The position numbers were made by a program, and so were the translations under genes. Below are positions 45,223-57,200 of a stretch of 64,000 nt of DNA, piece after piece. This stretch comes from Panicum virgatum (Eukaryota; Streptophyta; Magnoliopsida; Poales; Poaceae). The stretch covers positions 27,638,090 to 27,702,089 of the forward strand of contig NC_053153.1 of the NCBI RefSeq assembly GCF_016808335.1, in the 5' to 3' direction. Below the pieces are notes generated by a model. The model saw only the letters and a program-made list of their open reading frames with translations. It had not been told where the DNA came from and did not search any database. Positions within the stretch are counted from its first letter, which is position 1; each line of letters starts with the position of its first letter.

Positions 45223-47520
45223 TTTCCCACCAAGAAAAGTAAATAATTCATGCGCACTTTTCCGCTGTGATGGCATCTCCGCCCAACCGCTCTAAAGACA
45301 TTAACTAGGATAGGTTGGATTTTCCTTCTCTGAACCATGAGTCGCTAGATGCCCCTTCACCGAATCTGAAATCCTTGGCGCCATCCGCCAGCTACCTAGT
45401 GATAAATCCCCAGGGCCTGATGGCTTCACTGGGCTGTTCTTCAAAAAATTCTAGCCGATCATCAAGCGGGATGTTGTGGCTGCTGTTAATGCTCTCTACA
45501 ACAACCGTTGCTCTGACCTCAATCTCCTTAATAAGGCGACAATTGTCCTGATCCCAAAAAAGGAAGGCACAGACACAATCTAGGACTATCGGCCAATTAG
45601 GCTTATACATACTTTTGTGAAGATAATCACCAAGATTCTGGCGCTGCGTTTGGCGCCCTTCATGAATGCTCTGACCTTGCAGTGCCAAAGTGCCTTTACT
45701 AAGGGACGTAATATCCAGAACAATTTTATGGTTGTCCGTAACTTGACATGGCGCTGGCACAGAAACAGATCACCAGCCCTTCTCATGAAACTTGATATAT
45801 TCCAAGCCTTCGACTTGGTAAGGTGGGACTATCTATTTACGCTCCTACAGAAGAGAGGATTCCCCTCGCGTTGGACGAACTAGTTTGCGTCCATCCTTAC
45901 CACATCGATGTCTAGGGTGTTACTCAATGGCATACCTCTTGACCCAATCACACACGGCTGTAGATTACGACAAGGAGACCCGCTATCACCACTACTCTTC
46001 GTGCTCGCAATCGACCCGCTTCCGAGACTCCTCTTAGCAGCGACAGACATGGGCCTGCTCAACAAAGTTTGAGGTCGTGCGGCAAGATTCCGAGCGTCCC
46101 TCTTAGCTAAATTCGAGGTCGTGCTCAGCAAAGTTCGAGGTCGTGCGGCAAGATATTGGCTAGGGTTAGCTAAATTCAGTTCGGGGTTATTTGGCCTCAA
46201 TGACTGGGCTTTATTGATGTGCTCTCATATATTTCGGGTATTCGGGTAATTCGGGTACCGTGGATGTATACCCGAATTACCTGAAATAAATTCGGGTTTC
46301 TCAAAGTCTTACTCGAAATAGGGATCGGGTAATTCGGGTTTGGGTTTGGGTTCGGGTATTTCGGGTTCGGGGTTTGGGTTCTAGAAATTGTGCCCACCCC
46401 TATCCCTCTTTGCGGATGACGCTACAATATTCATCAAGCCAGACAAAGACGACATAAACAACTTGACACAACTACTTGGCAACTTTGGTGAGGCATCGAG
46501 CCTTAACACCAACATGGCCAAAATGAGCGTCACTCCAATCTCCTGCGAGGACGTTGATCTTCAAACACTCCTTGCTGGACTGACAGTCAAAAGAAGCACC
46601 TTCTCGATCAAGTACCTCGGCCGACCTCTGTTACCTAGAAGACTGTGCAGAGTGGACTTTCAGCCTCTCATTTATAATGCGGCAAGCAAACTTCCAGCCT
46701 GGCACGGCAAAAACTTTATGCAAGCAAGATGTGTCACCCTCACCAAATCCGTCCTATTAGCCCAACCTGTCTACTTGCTCACGGAAATCAAACCACACAA
46801 GGAGGTCCTCGACGAGATCGATAAAATCCGCAAATGCTTTCTTTGGGTGGGCGACCAGGAGCTCACAAGAGGGAAGTGCAAAGTAAACTGGACACATTCT
46901 TGTCTCCCCAAGGAAGTTGGGGGCATCAGACTCCTAAACCTGGGCAGCTTCTTGAGGGCATTGCGGCTTCGCTGGCTTTGGCATGAGTAGGTTTCACCAG
47001 ACAAGGCATGGGTTGGTTCCGAGACCTCGTGCGATGACTCGGACCGCCTTCTTTTCGTGGCCTGCACAACAATAACCCTTGGCGATGGAAAAAAATGCAA
47101 AATTTTGGCAGTCTGGTTGGCTACATGGGCATCAGCCTAAAGACATCGCGCCAAACTTATACAAATTATCCAACAAGAAGCAGTGGATGGTTGCGGACGC
47201 CCTAGAAAGTAATAACTGGGTATGGGAGGTGAGATGCACCCCTGCCATAAGCATAACACACCTCTTGGAGTTCGTACAACTATGGGAGCTTGTGCAGGCA
47301 GCGGTTCTGCACAATGACCGGTCGGATACCACTAATTGGAAGTTGTCAACATCTGGCGAATACTTGTCTCGATCGTCTTACAAAGCGCGATTCCTTGGGA
47401 CTACTGCCGCGCCCGTTCTTTCAAACATTTGGAGGACATGGGCACCACCGGAATGAAAAATTTCCGCATGGCTTATTCTTCAAAATAGAGCCTAGTCCTC
47501 TAACAGGCTGGCCAGACGTG
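45223..47520 (+). pseudogene. LINE ORF2, reverse transcriptase and C-terminal part, truncated
   Basis: Reverse transcriptase motifs appear in order: KIITKILALRLAPF (about 45617), QSAFTKGRNI, KLDIFQAFDLVRWDYL (family KLDISKAFD), RQGDPLSPLLFVLAIDPL (about 45968), then, beyond a 298-bp insertion, the catalytic LFADDATIFI (about 46408). IKYLGRPL, AWHGKNF and the palm/thumb follow to 46990. The C-terminal part is frameshifted and ends at 47520 (KISAWLILQNRA...LARRV), before the usual zinc-finger end and poly(A) tail. Stops and at least three frame changes make it inactive. Confidence 0.85.
46105..46402. mobile_element. 298-bp insertion in the LINE reverse transcriptase with 8-bp duplication (hAT-like)
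   Basis: TCCCTCTT at 46097-46104 and 46403-46410 is an exact 8-bp target duplication, and removing the segment restores the LFADD motif. The right end, read inward, is TAGGGGTGGGCACAATTTC, typical of small hAT elements, and (T)TCGGGTA words repeat inside. The left end lacks a matching inverted repeat and instead carries a copy of adjacent LINE sequence. Confidence 0.7.
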
Positions 47521-48725
47521 TGTTGACGGTCTATTTTGACCCATTTTAACCATCAACTATCGCGCAAAATAATAGCATCAGAGGGAATAAATGTTAGGAT
47601 ATGATGATTTATTGATAAATTCCACAGATGCTTGTCTAGAAATGTGTGCAGGTAAATTTGGGCAAACAATGCTGGAAACTAGCAAGAATGATCCAAGGTA
47701 AAAATGCTCGACCAAGCCCAAGGATCAAAAGAGCCTACTTGACATCCACACACGAGAGGAGACAAATCCATAAGCAAGGTGACAAGTCATCAATCAACAG
47801 AAATACCTACTCGACTAATCAGGCATGGTTACAAGGATCACGGGCCCACCAGAGGACCTAAATCGACATAAGGACAGCCGAGGCATGCATAACCAACCTT
47901 TGGGCCCATCTACAAGTCTCCCAGAGAAAAACGGAGGCGAACAGGGACATGTGGCGGTTGGCCGAGCACCATGCTCGACCGACCATGACGTGGCACCATG
48001 CTTCGGCTGGCAGCTTCCTTGATGCTTCCTTAAGGCGGTTCCAAGTGCCTCCCTGCTGATTCACCGCGTGAAGGCCCCCTTGTTCACCCCTATAAATATG
48101 AGGGGAGGGGGTAAGAATTGCACTATCTTCTCACTTTTAGAGTTTAGAGTCCCCTTGTAAGAGTTTGGGGTAGAGGTACGCAGGAGGGGTGCCGGAATGA
48201 CGATGCTCTTCTCCATCTAGTACCTCTACGAGAGTGAGGGGGAGTCAGGGTCGGTGTCGGTTGGCCCCTGGCGCTCTTCTCTAGCTTGTACCTTGACGGA
48301 TGCTTATCAATCATAGTAAGTATTCGTGACCTTCTCTATGCTTTATTTTCTAAGTTATTTAGACCCTCGGGTAAGAAGTGCTAAGGAGTGGTACTAGTAG
48401 TACTAGGCTGTAGTGCTAAGGAGTAGTACTAAGAATTAGTGTCGAAACTACTAGTTGTTTATGGGATCAATAGTCCACAAGTTTAGTGGGTGCCTCTAGA
48501 GTAGGACTCTAGATAGAAAAGGATGTTCCTGATCGACTCTAGAGATAGTAGAGGACAGTGTAGACGTGGTGTCTAGACTAGATTCTACCTGTTGATTGTA
48601 GCACCTCCCATGTTTTGTAGAGGTAGCCTGCAGGTGATGACAACCCTATTTAGTGCCATCGTAACCCTCCATGTTTGGTTGTGTGACAGAAGCTCCACGT
48701 TTGGTCTAACTTCTGGCCTTATGAC
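47521..48725 (+). mobile_element. LTR-like block E
   Basis: It begins TGTTGACGGTC exactly where the LINE stops. It contains a plus-strand TATA box (TATAAATA at 48091-48098 in CCCCTATAAATATGAGGGG) followed by leader-like sequence, which looks like an LTR in plus orientation. I cannot find its right LTR end, a PBS or a second copy, and no domain is seen in 48300-48725. The right border is where Tat-like pol sequence begins, in the opposite orientation. Confidence 0.5.
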
Positions 48726-49084
48726 ATGGTCTTGTTGGTGTATGCCCCGTAAGGGGTGATGAAGGCCGTCTTGATTTGGTCTTCTTCTTTCAAGGCAATC
48801 TGATGATACCCTAAGTAGCAGTCGAGGAAGGATAACATGACACATCCTGCTGTAGAGTCGATTACTTGATTGATATGTGGTAGCCCGAAAGGATCCTTTG
48901 GGCAATGCTTGTTTAGATCGGTATAGTCGACACACATCCTCCACTCGTTGTTGTTTTTCTTCTGGACGAGTACAGGGTTTGCTAACCATTCAGGATGGTA
49001 GACTTCCTTGATAAACCCTGCTGCGAGTAGTTTCGCCAGCTCTTTCTTGATGACTTCTCGCTTGTCCGGTGAGAAACACCGCAA
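48723..49084 (-). pseudogene. element C reverse transcriptase, N-terminal fragment
   Basis: It contains KREVIKKELAKLLAAGFIKEV, HPEWLANPVLVQKK, RMCVDYTDLNKHCPKDPF, LDCYLGYHQI and TPYGAYTNKTMS, i.e. the fingers and palm start of a Tat-type reverse transcriptase. Homology ends abruptly after T-M-S, where the family continues with FGLKNAGATYQ; the catalytic DD motif is absent. Confidence 0.85.
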
Positions 49085-49223
49085 CCGTTGCTTTTTTTGG
49101 TGTAGCTTTAGGGTCGACCTTCAAGGCATGCTCGATCAACTCCTTGGGCAGCCCTGGCATATCCGCTGGTTTCCACGCGAATACATCTTGGTTGGCCCTA
49201 AGAAAATTGACGAGCTCGAGTTC

Positions 49224-49922
49224 CTATTTGTCGCCCAGTCCTGCTCCGATGATGGCTATTTTGGAGTCGTCTCCCTCTTGTAGTTGGATAGTCTTGGTGC
49301 CCACATCACTAGTTGGTTTAACCGATGATTGGCTTGTCTTCTTGGAAGGCATCGACTCCTTGAGTGAGAGTTCCCTAGCAGCAGCAAGTATTTCGCTGAC
49401 AGAGCTACGGACCCGGATTGTGGCCGCATGATCTATTGCTTCCTTGTCGCATTCGAAGGACTTGAGGAGGTCTCCACGTAATGAAAGTACTCCTGTGTTG
49501 CCAGGCATCTTGAGGAGCAGGTACACGTAATGTGGTACCACCATGAATTTGGCTAGTGCTGGTCTTCCCAAGATGGCATGGTAGGAAGATTCGAAGTCGA
49601 CTACTTTGAATTTGATGTACTCTGTCCGTAAGTTCTGTTCTGTACCAAATGTGACTGGGAGAGTAACCGAGCCAATTGGTGTAGAGGAATTCTCGAGGAC
49701 GATGCCGTAGAATGGAGCCTTGCTTGGAGTGAGCAGACTCATGTAGTTGAGGCCCATCTTTGCCAATGTGCTTGCGAAGATCAAGTTGAGCCCACTTCTG
49801 CCGTCGATAAGCACTCGAGTAAGCTTAGAGCCTTGGACGACTGGATCGAGTACTAGAGGGAACTTTCCAGGTTTAGAGAATCTGGTCCATATCTTCCCTG
49901 GAGAAGGTAATGGGGACCTCAC
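49224..49922 (-). pseudogene. element C protease region
   Basis: RVLIDGRSGLNLIFASTL near the start corresponds to the retropepsin active-site region (family LIDGGSxLN). VDFESSYHAILGRPALAKFM and PHYVYLLLKMPG follow, typical of the protease domain of Tat-like elements. The frame ends at 49224, and a frame change separates it from reverse transcriptase. Confidence 0.75.
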
Positions 49923-50091
49923 TGTATTTCAGTGGCCTCTGAATTGTTGGCTCGACTGAGAGGATCTCTCTGAGTAGGAGCTTCTGGGCTCGCTTGGGGA
50001 AGCTGGGATCTCCTCCAAATATGACGTTGATGATATTTTGTTACTGTTGGAAGCCGTCATGGTCTTTCTTGTCGTCTTCGTCATCTTTGTC

Positions 50092-50700
50092 CTATTTTTT
50101 CTTAGGACCGTCTGCAGGTGCTGATTGGAAGGATTTGCGCAGGATCGTGCACTCCCACATCGAGTGGTTGCTCTTGTGGTGGATTGGACATCTCTTGTTG
50201 TGAAGAATCTTGTCGAACTGGTCCTGTGGTTTATCACCCTTCTTGCCATGCGGGGTGCGATCCATAGTGCCGACAATGTCGTTAGGCTTGCGCTTGCGCG
50301 CGGGATCCCACTGGCTGCTAGGCCCTCCATGGTCGTTGTGGCGCTTCCCGTTGTTGTCGTTGTTTCGGCGTGGGAAGCGACTGCGTTCTTGCTCTTCTTC
50401 ATCTGCCCAGCGCTGCATCATGTCTCGTAGCTCCACTACCGTTTTGGGGCGATTACGCCCGAAGTCGCGGTACAGAGACTGGACGGTGATGCCGCTTTGG
50501 AAGTAGTCGATGATGTCATCGTCCACGATGTTGGGGATGGTAGCTCTTGTGTCGAAGAAGCGCTTGATGTAGGATCTGATTGACTCGCCTTGCTCCTGCT
50601 TGCACATGGACAGGGCATGACGGGTGGCTACTCGAAGTAGCGACCCATGGAAGTTGTCGACGAAAGCCTTCTTGAGGTCCTCCCACGAGTGTATGGACTC
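50092..50700 (-). pseudogene. element C gag, C-terminal part
   Basis: It continues the gag cut by element D: SIHSWEDLKKAFVDNFHGS, then SMCKQEQGESIRSYIKRFFDTRATIPN, a basic R/N-rich segment and a CxxH...H...C-like knuckle (CPIHHKSNHSMWEC). Removing D and one copy of GCATG restores one frame with 62614-62890. The ATG-like start at 50607 is internal. Confidence 0.8.
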
Positions 50701-50705
50701 GCATG

Positions 50706-53700
50706 TGTAACACCCGGTTTATAAAAGAACATAAACCGAGCAATCATATACGTGCCAGGATCAAGTCACACGTATATACAACAGAATGAACAGTATATCA
50801 TAGCACATATCACGTAAAAAGATATATTAAAGCGAATACGAATGTTATTTATTACAATAATGACAAAAATGTCTGATACAGCGGAAACGAAGTACAAAAT
50901 ACGAATAAAGCTCTCCGAAGCTGAAGCAGGGCGCCACAGGGACGTCGACTGGGAGACGAACACCTAGAAGTCCTCGTAGTCCTGGTAGCGCTGGACGAAC
51001 TCCCTCGTGTCGGCAGGAACTGAGCAGCAGTAGCGTAGCCAAGAGGAAAAAGTAGAGAAGAAGCAAGGGTGAGTACACAACTTGTACTCAACAAGTATAA
51101 CACAAACTATGAGGCTCTAGGCTGGCTGACTCAACTGCATTAGCTTTTAAGTGTTGGCAAAATTTTATTAAAACTATTTACTACGAGTTGATGAATTACC
51201 ATTAACCCAGTTACATAGTAATTAATCAAGTTTAATCATATCACTAATGAGAAACCAAACCAAAACCAAGCCACCAAGGTAAACCCCGAGAAGCACCTCC
51301 CTCGTCGGAAGGAGATAACTTCACTAATCAAAAGGAGGATCTGGGCCGCTCATAACCGTGAGCACGGCTAGTATACCAGTTTTACACTCTGCAGAGGTTG
51401 CACATCTTTACCCACAAGTCGTGAGCTACGCCAGTTGTTCATCACACTTCCTTAGGTGAGATGACCAGCGACTCACTACGAGGCCTTTACAAAGAAACTC
51501 GTTGGTAGGGAGTAACCGCGAGGGTGGATCAGCGACTATGGAGCAGGTCTAGTGGGCGTCAAGACACGTAGCACAGACGAGGCCACTCAGCACGAGGGCC
51601 ATAGAAGCTTACCGCCCCTGCCCCGCAGGTAAGTTACTCCAAACCAAAAAGATCTAATTATTACGCCAAGTCTATCCCATTCTAGCCTTGTGGTAGCGCT
51701 GTTGTCCCAGGTTGTCACTCTATGAACCGGTCCTTATGGAGAGTGGCCAACCAAGCACTAAGCACTGTGCTGGCCCCCTAAACCATGTTTCTACAAAAAC
51801 CATATTTTAACGAGACGTGAGTCACTCAAGCACGAAGCACAGAGGACCACTCTCAGAATTAAGTTCAAGTAAACCATTAATCGAATTAATTAAAAAGGAC
51901 CAAAGTGTGTTATAGCGCAGCAACCTAGCACAACTAACCAAAATGCAACCCAAAGGCATATATAAAGGATATAAAGTGGCTAGGAAGTCCTTATAGGCAT
52001 ACAGTATTAAAATGCAGTATGAAATGATATTTAAAGTGATAGGTTGTTCATGTTATACTTGCCTTCCTCGTACTGCTCTGGCTGCTGCTCAAACTGATCC
52101 GAAGACGGCTGCTCCGGGTACTGGTACTGGGGCTCCTCAGATGGATCAACGTCTACTCACGAACACATGGCCAAAACAATGCACAATAATAAGCATACGA
52201 GCAAACTCTAACAAAAACTAAAGAACAGTACATCAATACATGAAAACAGCACACTAAACTAGTTTAAAACTATTCTACGCGTCACAACGATCGCGTGGAC
52301 ATAAAGAACGCTAAAAACGGAGCTAAAACGCGTATTCTAGGCCAAAAACAAGGTTCAGGGGCTTATTTGCAATAAAAACAGGGTTCCAGGGACTTTTCTG
52401 CTAAAACCGAGGGCTAAAACGTAAATAAACGTTAACTCCAGGGTCTAACTCATAAAAGAACCAGGGCTGGACGGCGGGTTTAAATCTGGTAAAACTCAGG
52501 GGGCTACGCGTTAAAATCAGGACCTCTGCGTAAATATTTTTGAACAAGTTCGGACTGCGGGTTGATTTCAACAGAACCGGGGGTCTCTTTAACAAAAGTA
52601 CCGGCCGAACCGGTACGCGCGGTTTCTGGCCGCTGGATCTAGATCTGAGGGTCTAGATCTAATGGATCCCAGACCTAATCTGGCGCGTTGATCCAAGATC
52701 CGGCGGTCCGGGGCAAAGGGGCGCGGGGTGGCGGCGGAACGTCGCCGGAGAAACCTTCCCCGCGGCGGCGCCTCGCCGGAGAGGCCCGAAATCGGCCATC
52801 CTGGGGTCGAATCGACGGTTTATTGGGTCGGGAGGACTCCACGCCACATGCGTGATGCACTGGGAGGTTTTCCGGGGCTCAGGGAGGCTCGGCTGGGGCT
52901 CGCCATGGCGCGGGGCGGAGCTGAGTGGTGGTGCTCGCTGGCGCAGGGCGATTCGGGGTCTCTCGGGGCTACAACTACCAAATTCTAGCGCCAAAAGGAG
53001 CGGGAGGAGTTGCGGGTGCTCACCAGGCTCGGAAATGAAGGAAAGGGCCGGGCGAAGTCGATGGCGAGGCTGACCGGCGGCGGAGCGGGGACGGTGATCG
53101 CGGGCGGGGTTCGGCGGCCGTCCTCCGGGCGCCTGGACTCCGCGGGTCGGCTCGTGGGGCACCTGCGGTGGTGTCACGAGGTCAGGATGGGCTGAAAGCC
53201 ACCGGCGGCGATGGAAATGCCTCGGCGGAGCTGCTTACCGGCGGTGGGCGCTCTGCTCTGGCAAGGCGGCGGCGCTAGGGTTTGCGGCGCTGCGGATTGG
53301 GGGTGGATGGGTGCAGGGGAAGGCTCGGGCCCCTATTTGTAAGGCGGCGGCCAACTTGGGCGTGCGTGCCCGGGATGGAACCTCGCCGAGATTTGCGGGC
53401 GGGGATCTCGGCCGGGCCTTGCGGGAGGAGGAGGACAGACCTGGCGAGCGGGCCCGGGCTGGCAGCGAGTGGGTGGAGCTGGTGTGTGGGGCCGGGCTGC
53501 AGCGGGAAGACGCGGGCGCTGGCGGAGCGGGCGAGTAACGCCGACAGGTGGGCCAGGGGCGTCGGCGGGAGCGGCCACGAGCGCGTGGGAGAAGCTGGGC
53601 GCTGGGCTGCTGCGAGCGGGGCCCGGTGGCAGGGGCGGGGCGCGTGCTCCGCGGGCTGCTGCGCGAGCGGGAGCGCGGGGCGGGCCGGGCCGCGTGACGC

Positions 53701-54123
53701 GGGGCAGGCCGGGAAGCGGGCTGGCCGGGGGATTGGGCCGCGCATGGGGTTTGCTGGGCCGAGCGGGGAAGAGAGAGCTGGGCCGCGCTGGCTGGGCTGC
53801 GGCGGTTGAGGTTTGGGCCGGGTTTCAAGCTGGGTTGGGTTTTTCTAGTTTTGGGTTTTCTCTTCCTTTCTATTTCGAAACTTTTCTTCTCCAAATTCAA
53901 ACAAGGTTTGAATTCAAATACAAATTTGAATTCAACCACACTCAAATAAAAGCATGCACCAGCATGAATGCAACAACAAAGTTTTAACCTTAGACAAAAT
54001 TTTAATAACTTAATGGAACAAAATTAGATTAAAAATGCCAACTAAACACAATAAACCTTAGAAATTTAAATAAAGCCAATTAAATTTATTAATAAATGCT
54101 GAAATTTAAATTAGGGTGTTACA
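50706..54123 (-). repeat. element D 3' LTR, 3418 bp
   Basis: On the plus strand it begins TGTAACACCC and ends GGGTGTTACA. It is related to the A LTRs in ends and layout but diverged in the GC-rich block (52650-53850). It is nearly identical to 59191-62608. Confidence 0.95.
50964..52152 (-). other. putative spliced coding tract inside the element D 3' LTR
   Basis: The 90-nt block (52152-52063) and 56-nt block (51019-50964) have the same borders as in element A: AG acceptor, GC donor GCAAGT, TGCTCAG acceptor, TAG end. The frame is kept. Compared with A, SEHFEQQQ reads SDQFEQQP and there are silent changes such as CCA/CCG. Upstream, a GT donor after GAGCCTG (about 53028) continues the frame into an open GC-rich block (PALSFISEP). 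No ATG is visible in frame. The second LTR repeats it at 60637-60548 and 59504-59449. Confidence 0.4.
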
Positions 54124-54140
54124 TACCCTACCCCCTTAAA
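54124..54140 (-). other. element D polypurine tract
   Basis: TTTAAGGGGGTAGGGTA on the minus strand directly precedes the 3' LTR and is the usual site for plus-strand DNA priming. Confidence 0.9.
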
Positions 54141-54164
54141 GAAATCTCGTCCTCGAGATTTAGC

Positions 54165-54252
54165 TGGGCTGGCTAGCAAAGAGATCTGGATATGTCTTTC
54201 TCAACTCATCTTCTCGCTCCCAAGTTGCCTCAGCTTCACTGTGATGGCTCCA
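54165..54252 (-). pseudogene. chromodomain remainder of element D behind a premature stop
   Basis: The frame continues after the TAG with WSHHSEAEATWEREDELRK and ends in TAA after LFASQPS, which is the rest of the Tekay chromodomain. In the family the stop position is Gln, so a single C-to-T change explains it. Confidence 0.85.
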
Positions 54253-57200
54253 CTAAACTCTGCACATCTTGATGCGCTTGTTCCGAGTAACCCTCTCTGA
54301 TGTCTCCAGAATCTTCACCGGATGCTCAGTATATGTCAGATCTTCCTGGACATCTACTCCATCCAGGGGTGCCTGCTCCTCGGGTACTCGCAGACACCTC
54401 TTCAGCTGAGATATATGGAAGACATCATGAACTCCCGAGAGGCTGAGAGGTAACTCCAGGCGATAAGCAACTTCGCCTTTCCGCTCTAGCACCTTGAATG
54501 GCCCCACATAATGAGGTGCTAACTTCCCCTTGACATTGAATCTGCGGATCCCTCTCATCGGAGACACCTTCAGATACACATAATCACCGACACTGAAGGT
54601 CAGATCTCTCCATTTGCCATCAGCATAGCTCTTCTGTCTGCTCTGTGCAATCCTCAGATTTTCTCGCACAGCCTGAACCATCTGCTCTGCATCATCTATG
54701 ATCTCAGGGCCAAAGAGCTGCTTTTCACCAATCTGATCCCAATAGAGAGGAGTCCTGCATTTTCTGCCATACAATGCCTCAAAGGGGGACTTCTTCAGAC
54801 TAGCCTGGTAACTGTTGTTGTATGAAAACTCAGCATACGACAGGCACTTATCCCAGCTGGTACCGTACTGAATAGCACAAGCTCTCAGCATATCCTCCAA
54901 CACTTGGTTGGTTCTCTCTGTCTGCCCATCTGTCTGAGGGTGATAAGCCGTACTGAATCGCAGCTTCGTATCCAACGAATCATGGAGCTGCTCCCAGAAC
55001 CGAGAAGTGAACTGAGACCCTCTGTCAGATATAATCTTCTTGGGCACACCATGCAAGCAGACAATCCGAGAGATGTACAACTCTGCAAGTCTAGCACCGG
55101 AGTAAGTAGTGTTCACTGGAATGAAGTGAGCAACCTTCGTCAATCGATCCACTACTACCCAAATGGAGTTGTACCCTTTCTGAGTACGAGGCAATCCAAC
55201 AATGAAGTCCATAGTGATTTCCTCCCATTTCCACTCTGGAATCTTCAAAGGCTGCAATAGACCTGCTAACCTCTGATGCTCAGCCTTGACACGCTGACAA
55301 GTGTCACAAATAGCCACGTACTCTGCCACTGAACGCTTCATCCCATACCACCAGAAACGTTCCTTCAGATCATAATACATCTTCGTGCTGCCCGGGTGAA
55401 TAGAGTAAGCTGTATCATGGGCCTCACTCAGAATCAACTTCCGAAGATCCTTCACATCAGGCACACAGATCCGGTTCTTGTACCACAAAGTACACTGATC
55501 ATCCTCTCTGAAATGTGGGGCCTTGCCCTTCTTGAGCAACTCACGAATCTCCTGCAGCTTCTCATCATCCTTCTGATGCTGCCTAATCTCTGACTCTAGA
55601 GTCGGTACTGCCTCAAATGCTGCACTCGAAGTATGATGCAAGAAGCCCAGACTCAACTGCTTGAACTCCTTGCATAACTCTGGAGGCATCTGGAAAGCCA
55701 CGGCCATGTTGACATAACTTCTTCTGCTCAGAGCATCTGCTACAACATTGGCCTTTCCCGAATGATAGTGAATCTCCAGATCATAATCCTTGACCAACTC
55801 TAGCCATCTTCTCTGCCGCATGTTCAGCTCATTCTGCGTGAAAATGTACTTGAGGCTCTTGTGATCAGTGTAGATATCACACCGCTGCCCATACAAGTAA
55901 TGCCTCCAAATCTTCAGAGCATGCACAACTGCGGCTAACTCAAGATCATGAGTAGGATAATTCAGCTCATGCCGACGTAACTGCCGTGAAGCATAAGCAA
56001 TCACTCTGCCCTCCTGCATCAGAACACACCCAAGACCATCCTTCGAAGCATCACAATATACCGTGAACCTCTTCGTCTGGTCTGGCAGAGTCAGGACTGG
56101 CGCCGTAGTCAACCTTTTCTTCAGCTCATCAAAGGCTCTCTGACGCTCATCAGTCCACACGAAAGCCACATATTTCTCCAGCAAAGAAGTCAAAGGCTTC
56201 GCGATCTTGGAGAAATTCTCAATGAACCTCCGATAATATCCAGCTAAGCCCAAGAATGATCTGACTTCCTTTACTGTCTGCGGTGTCTCCCACTCTAGCA
56301 CATCCTTCACCTTACTCGGATCAACAGCAATGCCTCCCTGCGAGATAACATGACCGAGGAATGGAACCTCGTCAATCCAGAACTCGCACTTGCTGAACTT
56401 GGCATACAACTGATGCTCTCTCAATCTCTGCAACACAAGCCTCAGATGCTCTTCATGTTCTTCTTCTGTCTTGGAGAAGATCAGAATATCATCAATGAAG
56501 ATCACCACGAAGACATCCAGATAGTCCATGAAAACCATGTTCATCAGATGCATGAAGAAAGCCGTGGCATTAGTCAAGCCGAAGGACATGACTGTATACT
56601 CATATAGCCCGTACTTGCAGGTGAATGCCGTCTTCGGAATATCCCCAGGACGGATCCTCAGCTGAAAATAACCCGAACGAAGATCAATCTTCGAGAATAT
56701 ACGAGCACCTCGAAGCAGATCGAAGAGATCCTCAATACGGGGCAGTGGATGCTTGTTCTTGATAGTGACTGCATTCAGCTCCCGATAATCGACACACATC
56801 CTCTTCGAGCCATCCTTCTTATCTACCAGCAACAATGGAAAAGCCCAAGGAGAGAAGCTGCGACGGATATAGCCCTTGGCTAGCAACTCATCAATAGTCT
56901 TTTTGACTTCCTCATGCTCTATAGGTGCCATACGGTAGGGCCGCTTTGCAATAGGAGCTGTGCCAGGCAAGAGATCAATACAAAACTCAATGGCGCATTC
57001 AGGCGGCATACCTGGCAGATCATCCGGAAAGACATCCGGGAATTCAGACACCACGTGAATACCGTCCGTGGGTCTAGCCTCCATCTGATGAAGAAATCCA
57101 GAAGGCTCTGAAGCACTGACTGTCACCTCTTGGCCATCAGATGCCGATAAGTGAACTGTCCACTGAGCACAATCAATACGGACAACCCATCTGGTAAGTG

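Larger units (their letters stand above)
10044..47520 (+). mobile_element. L1-type LINE retrotransposon, disrupted into three parts
   Basis: Three plus-strand fragments together give the gene order of a grass LINE: ORF1 first part (10141-12530), ORF1 last part (about 27005-27716) and ORF2 (44029-47520). The gaps are filled by a hAT element and by LTR element B. With insertions removed, the ORF1-ORF2 spacer is about 310 bp. The 5' start is uncertain; 10044-10140 looks like leader. The 3' end, with its tail, is missing because block E begins at 47521. All parts carry stops and frameshifts. Confidence 0.8.
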
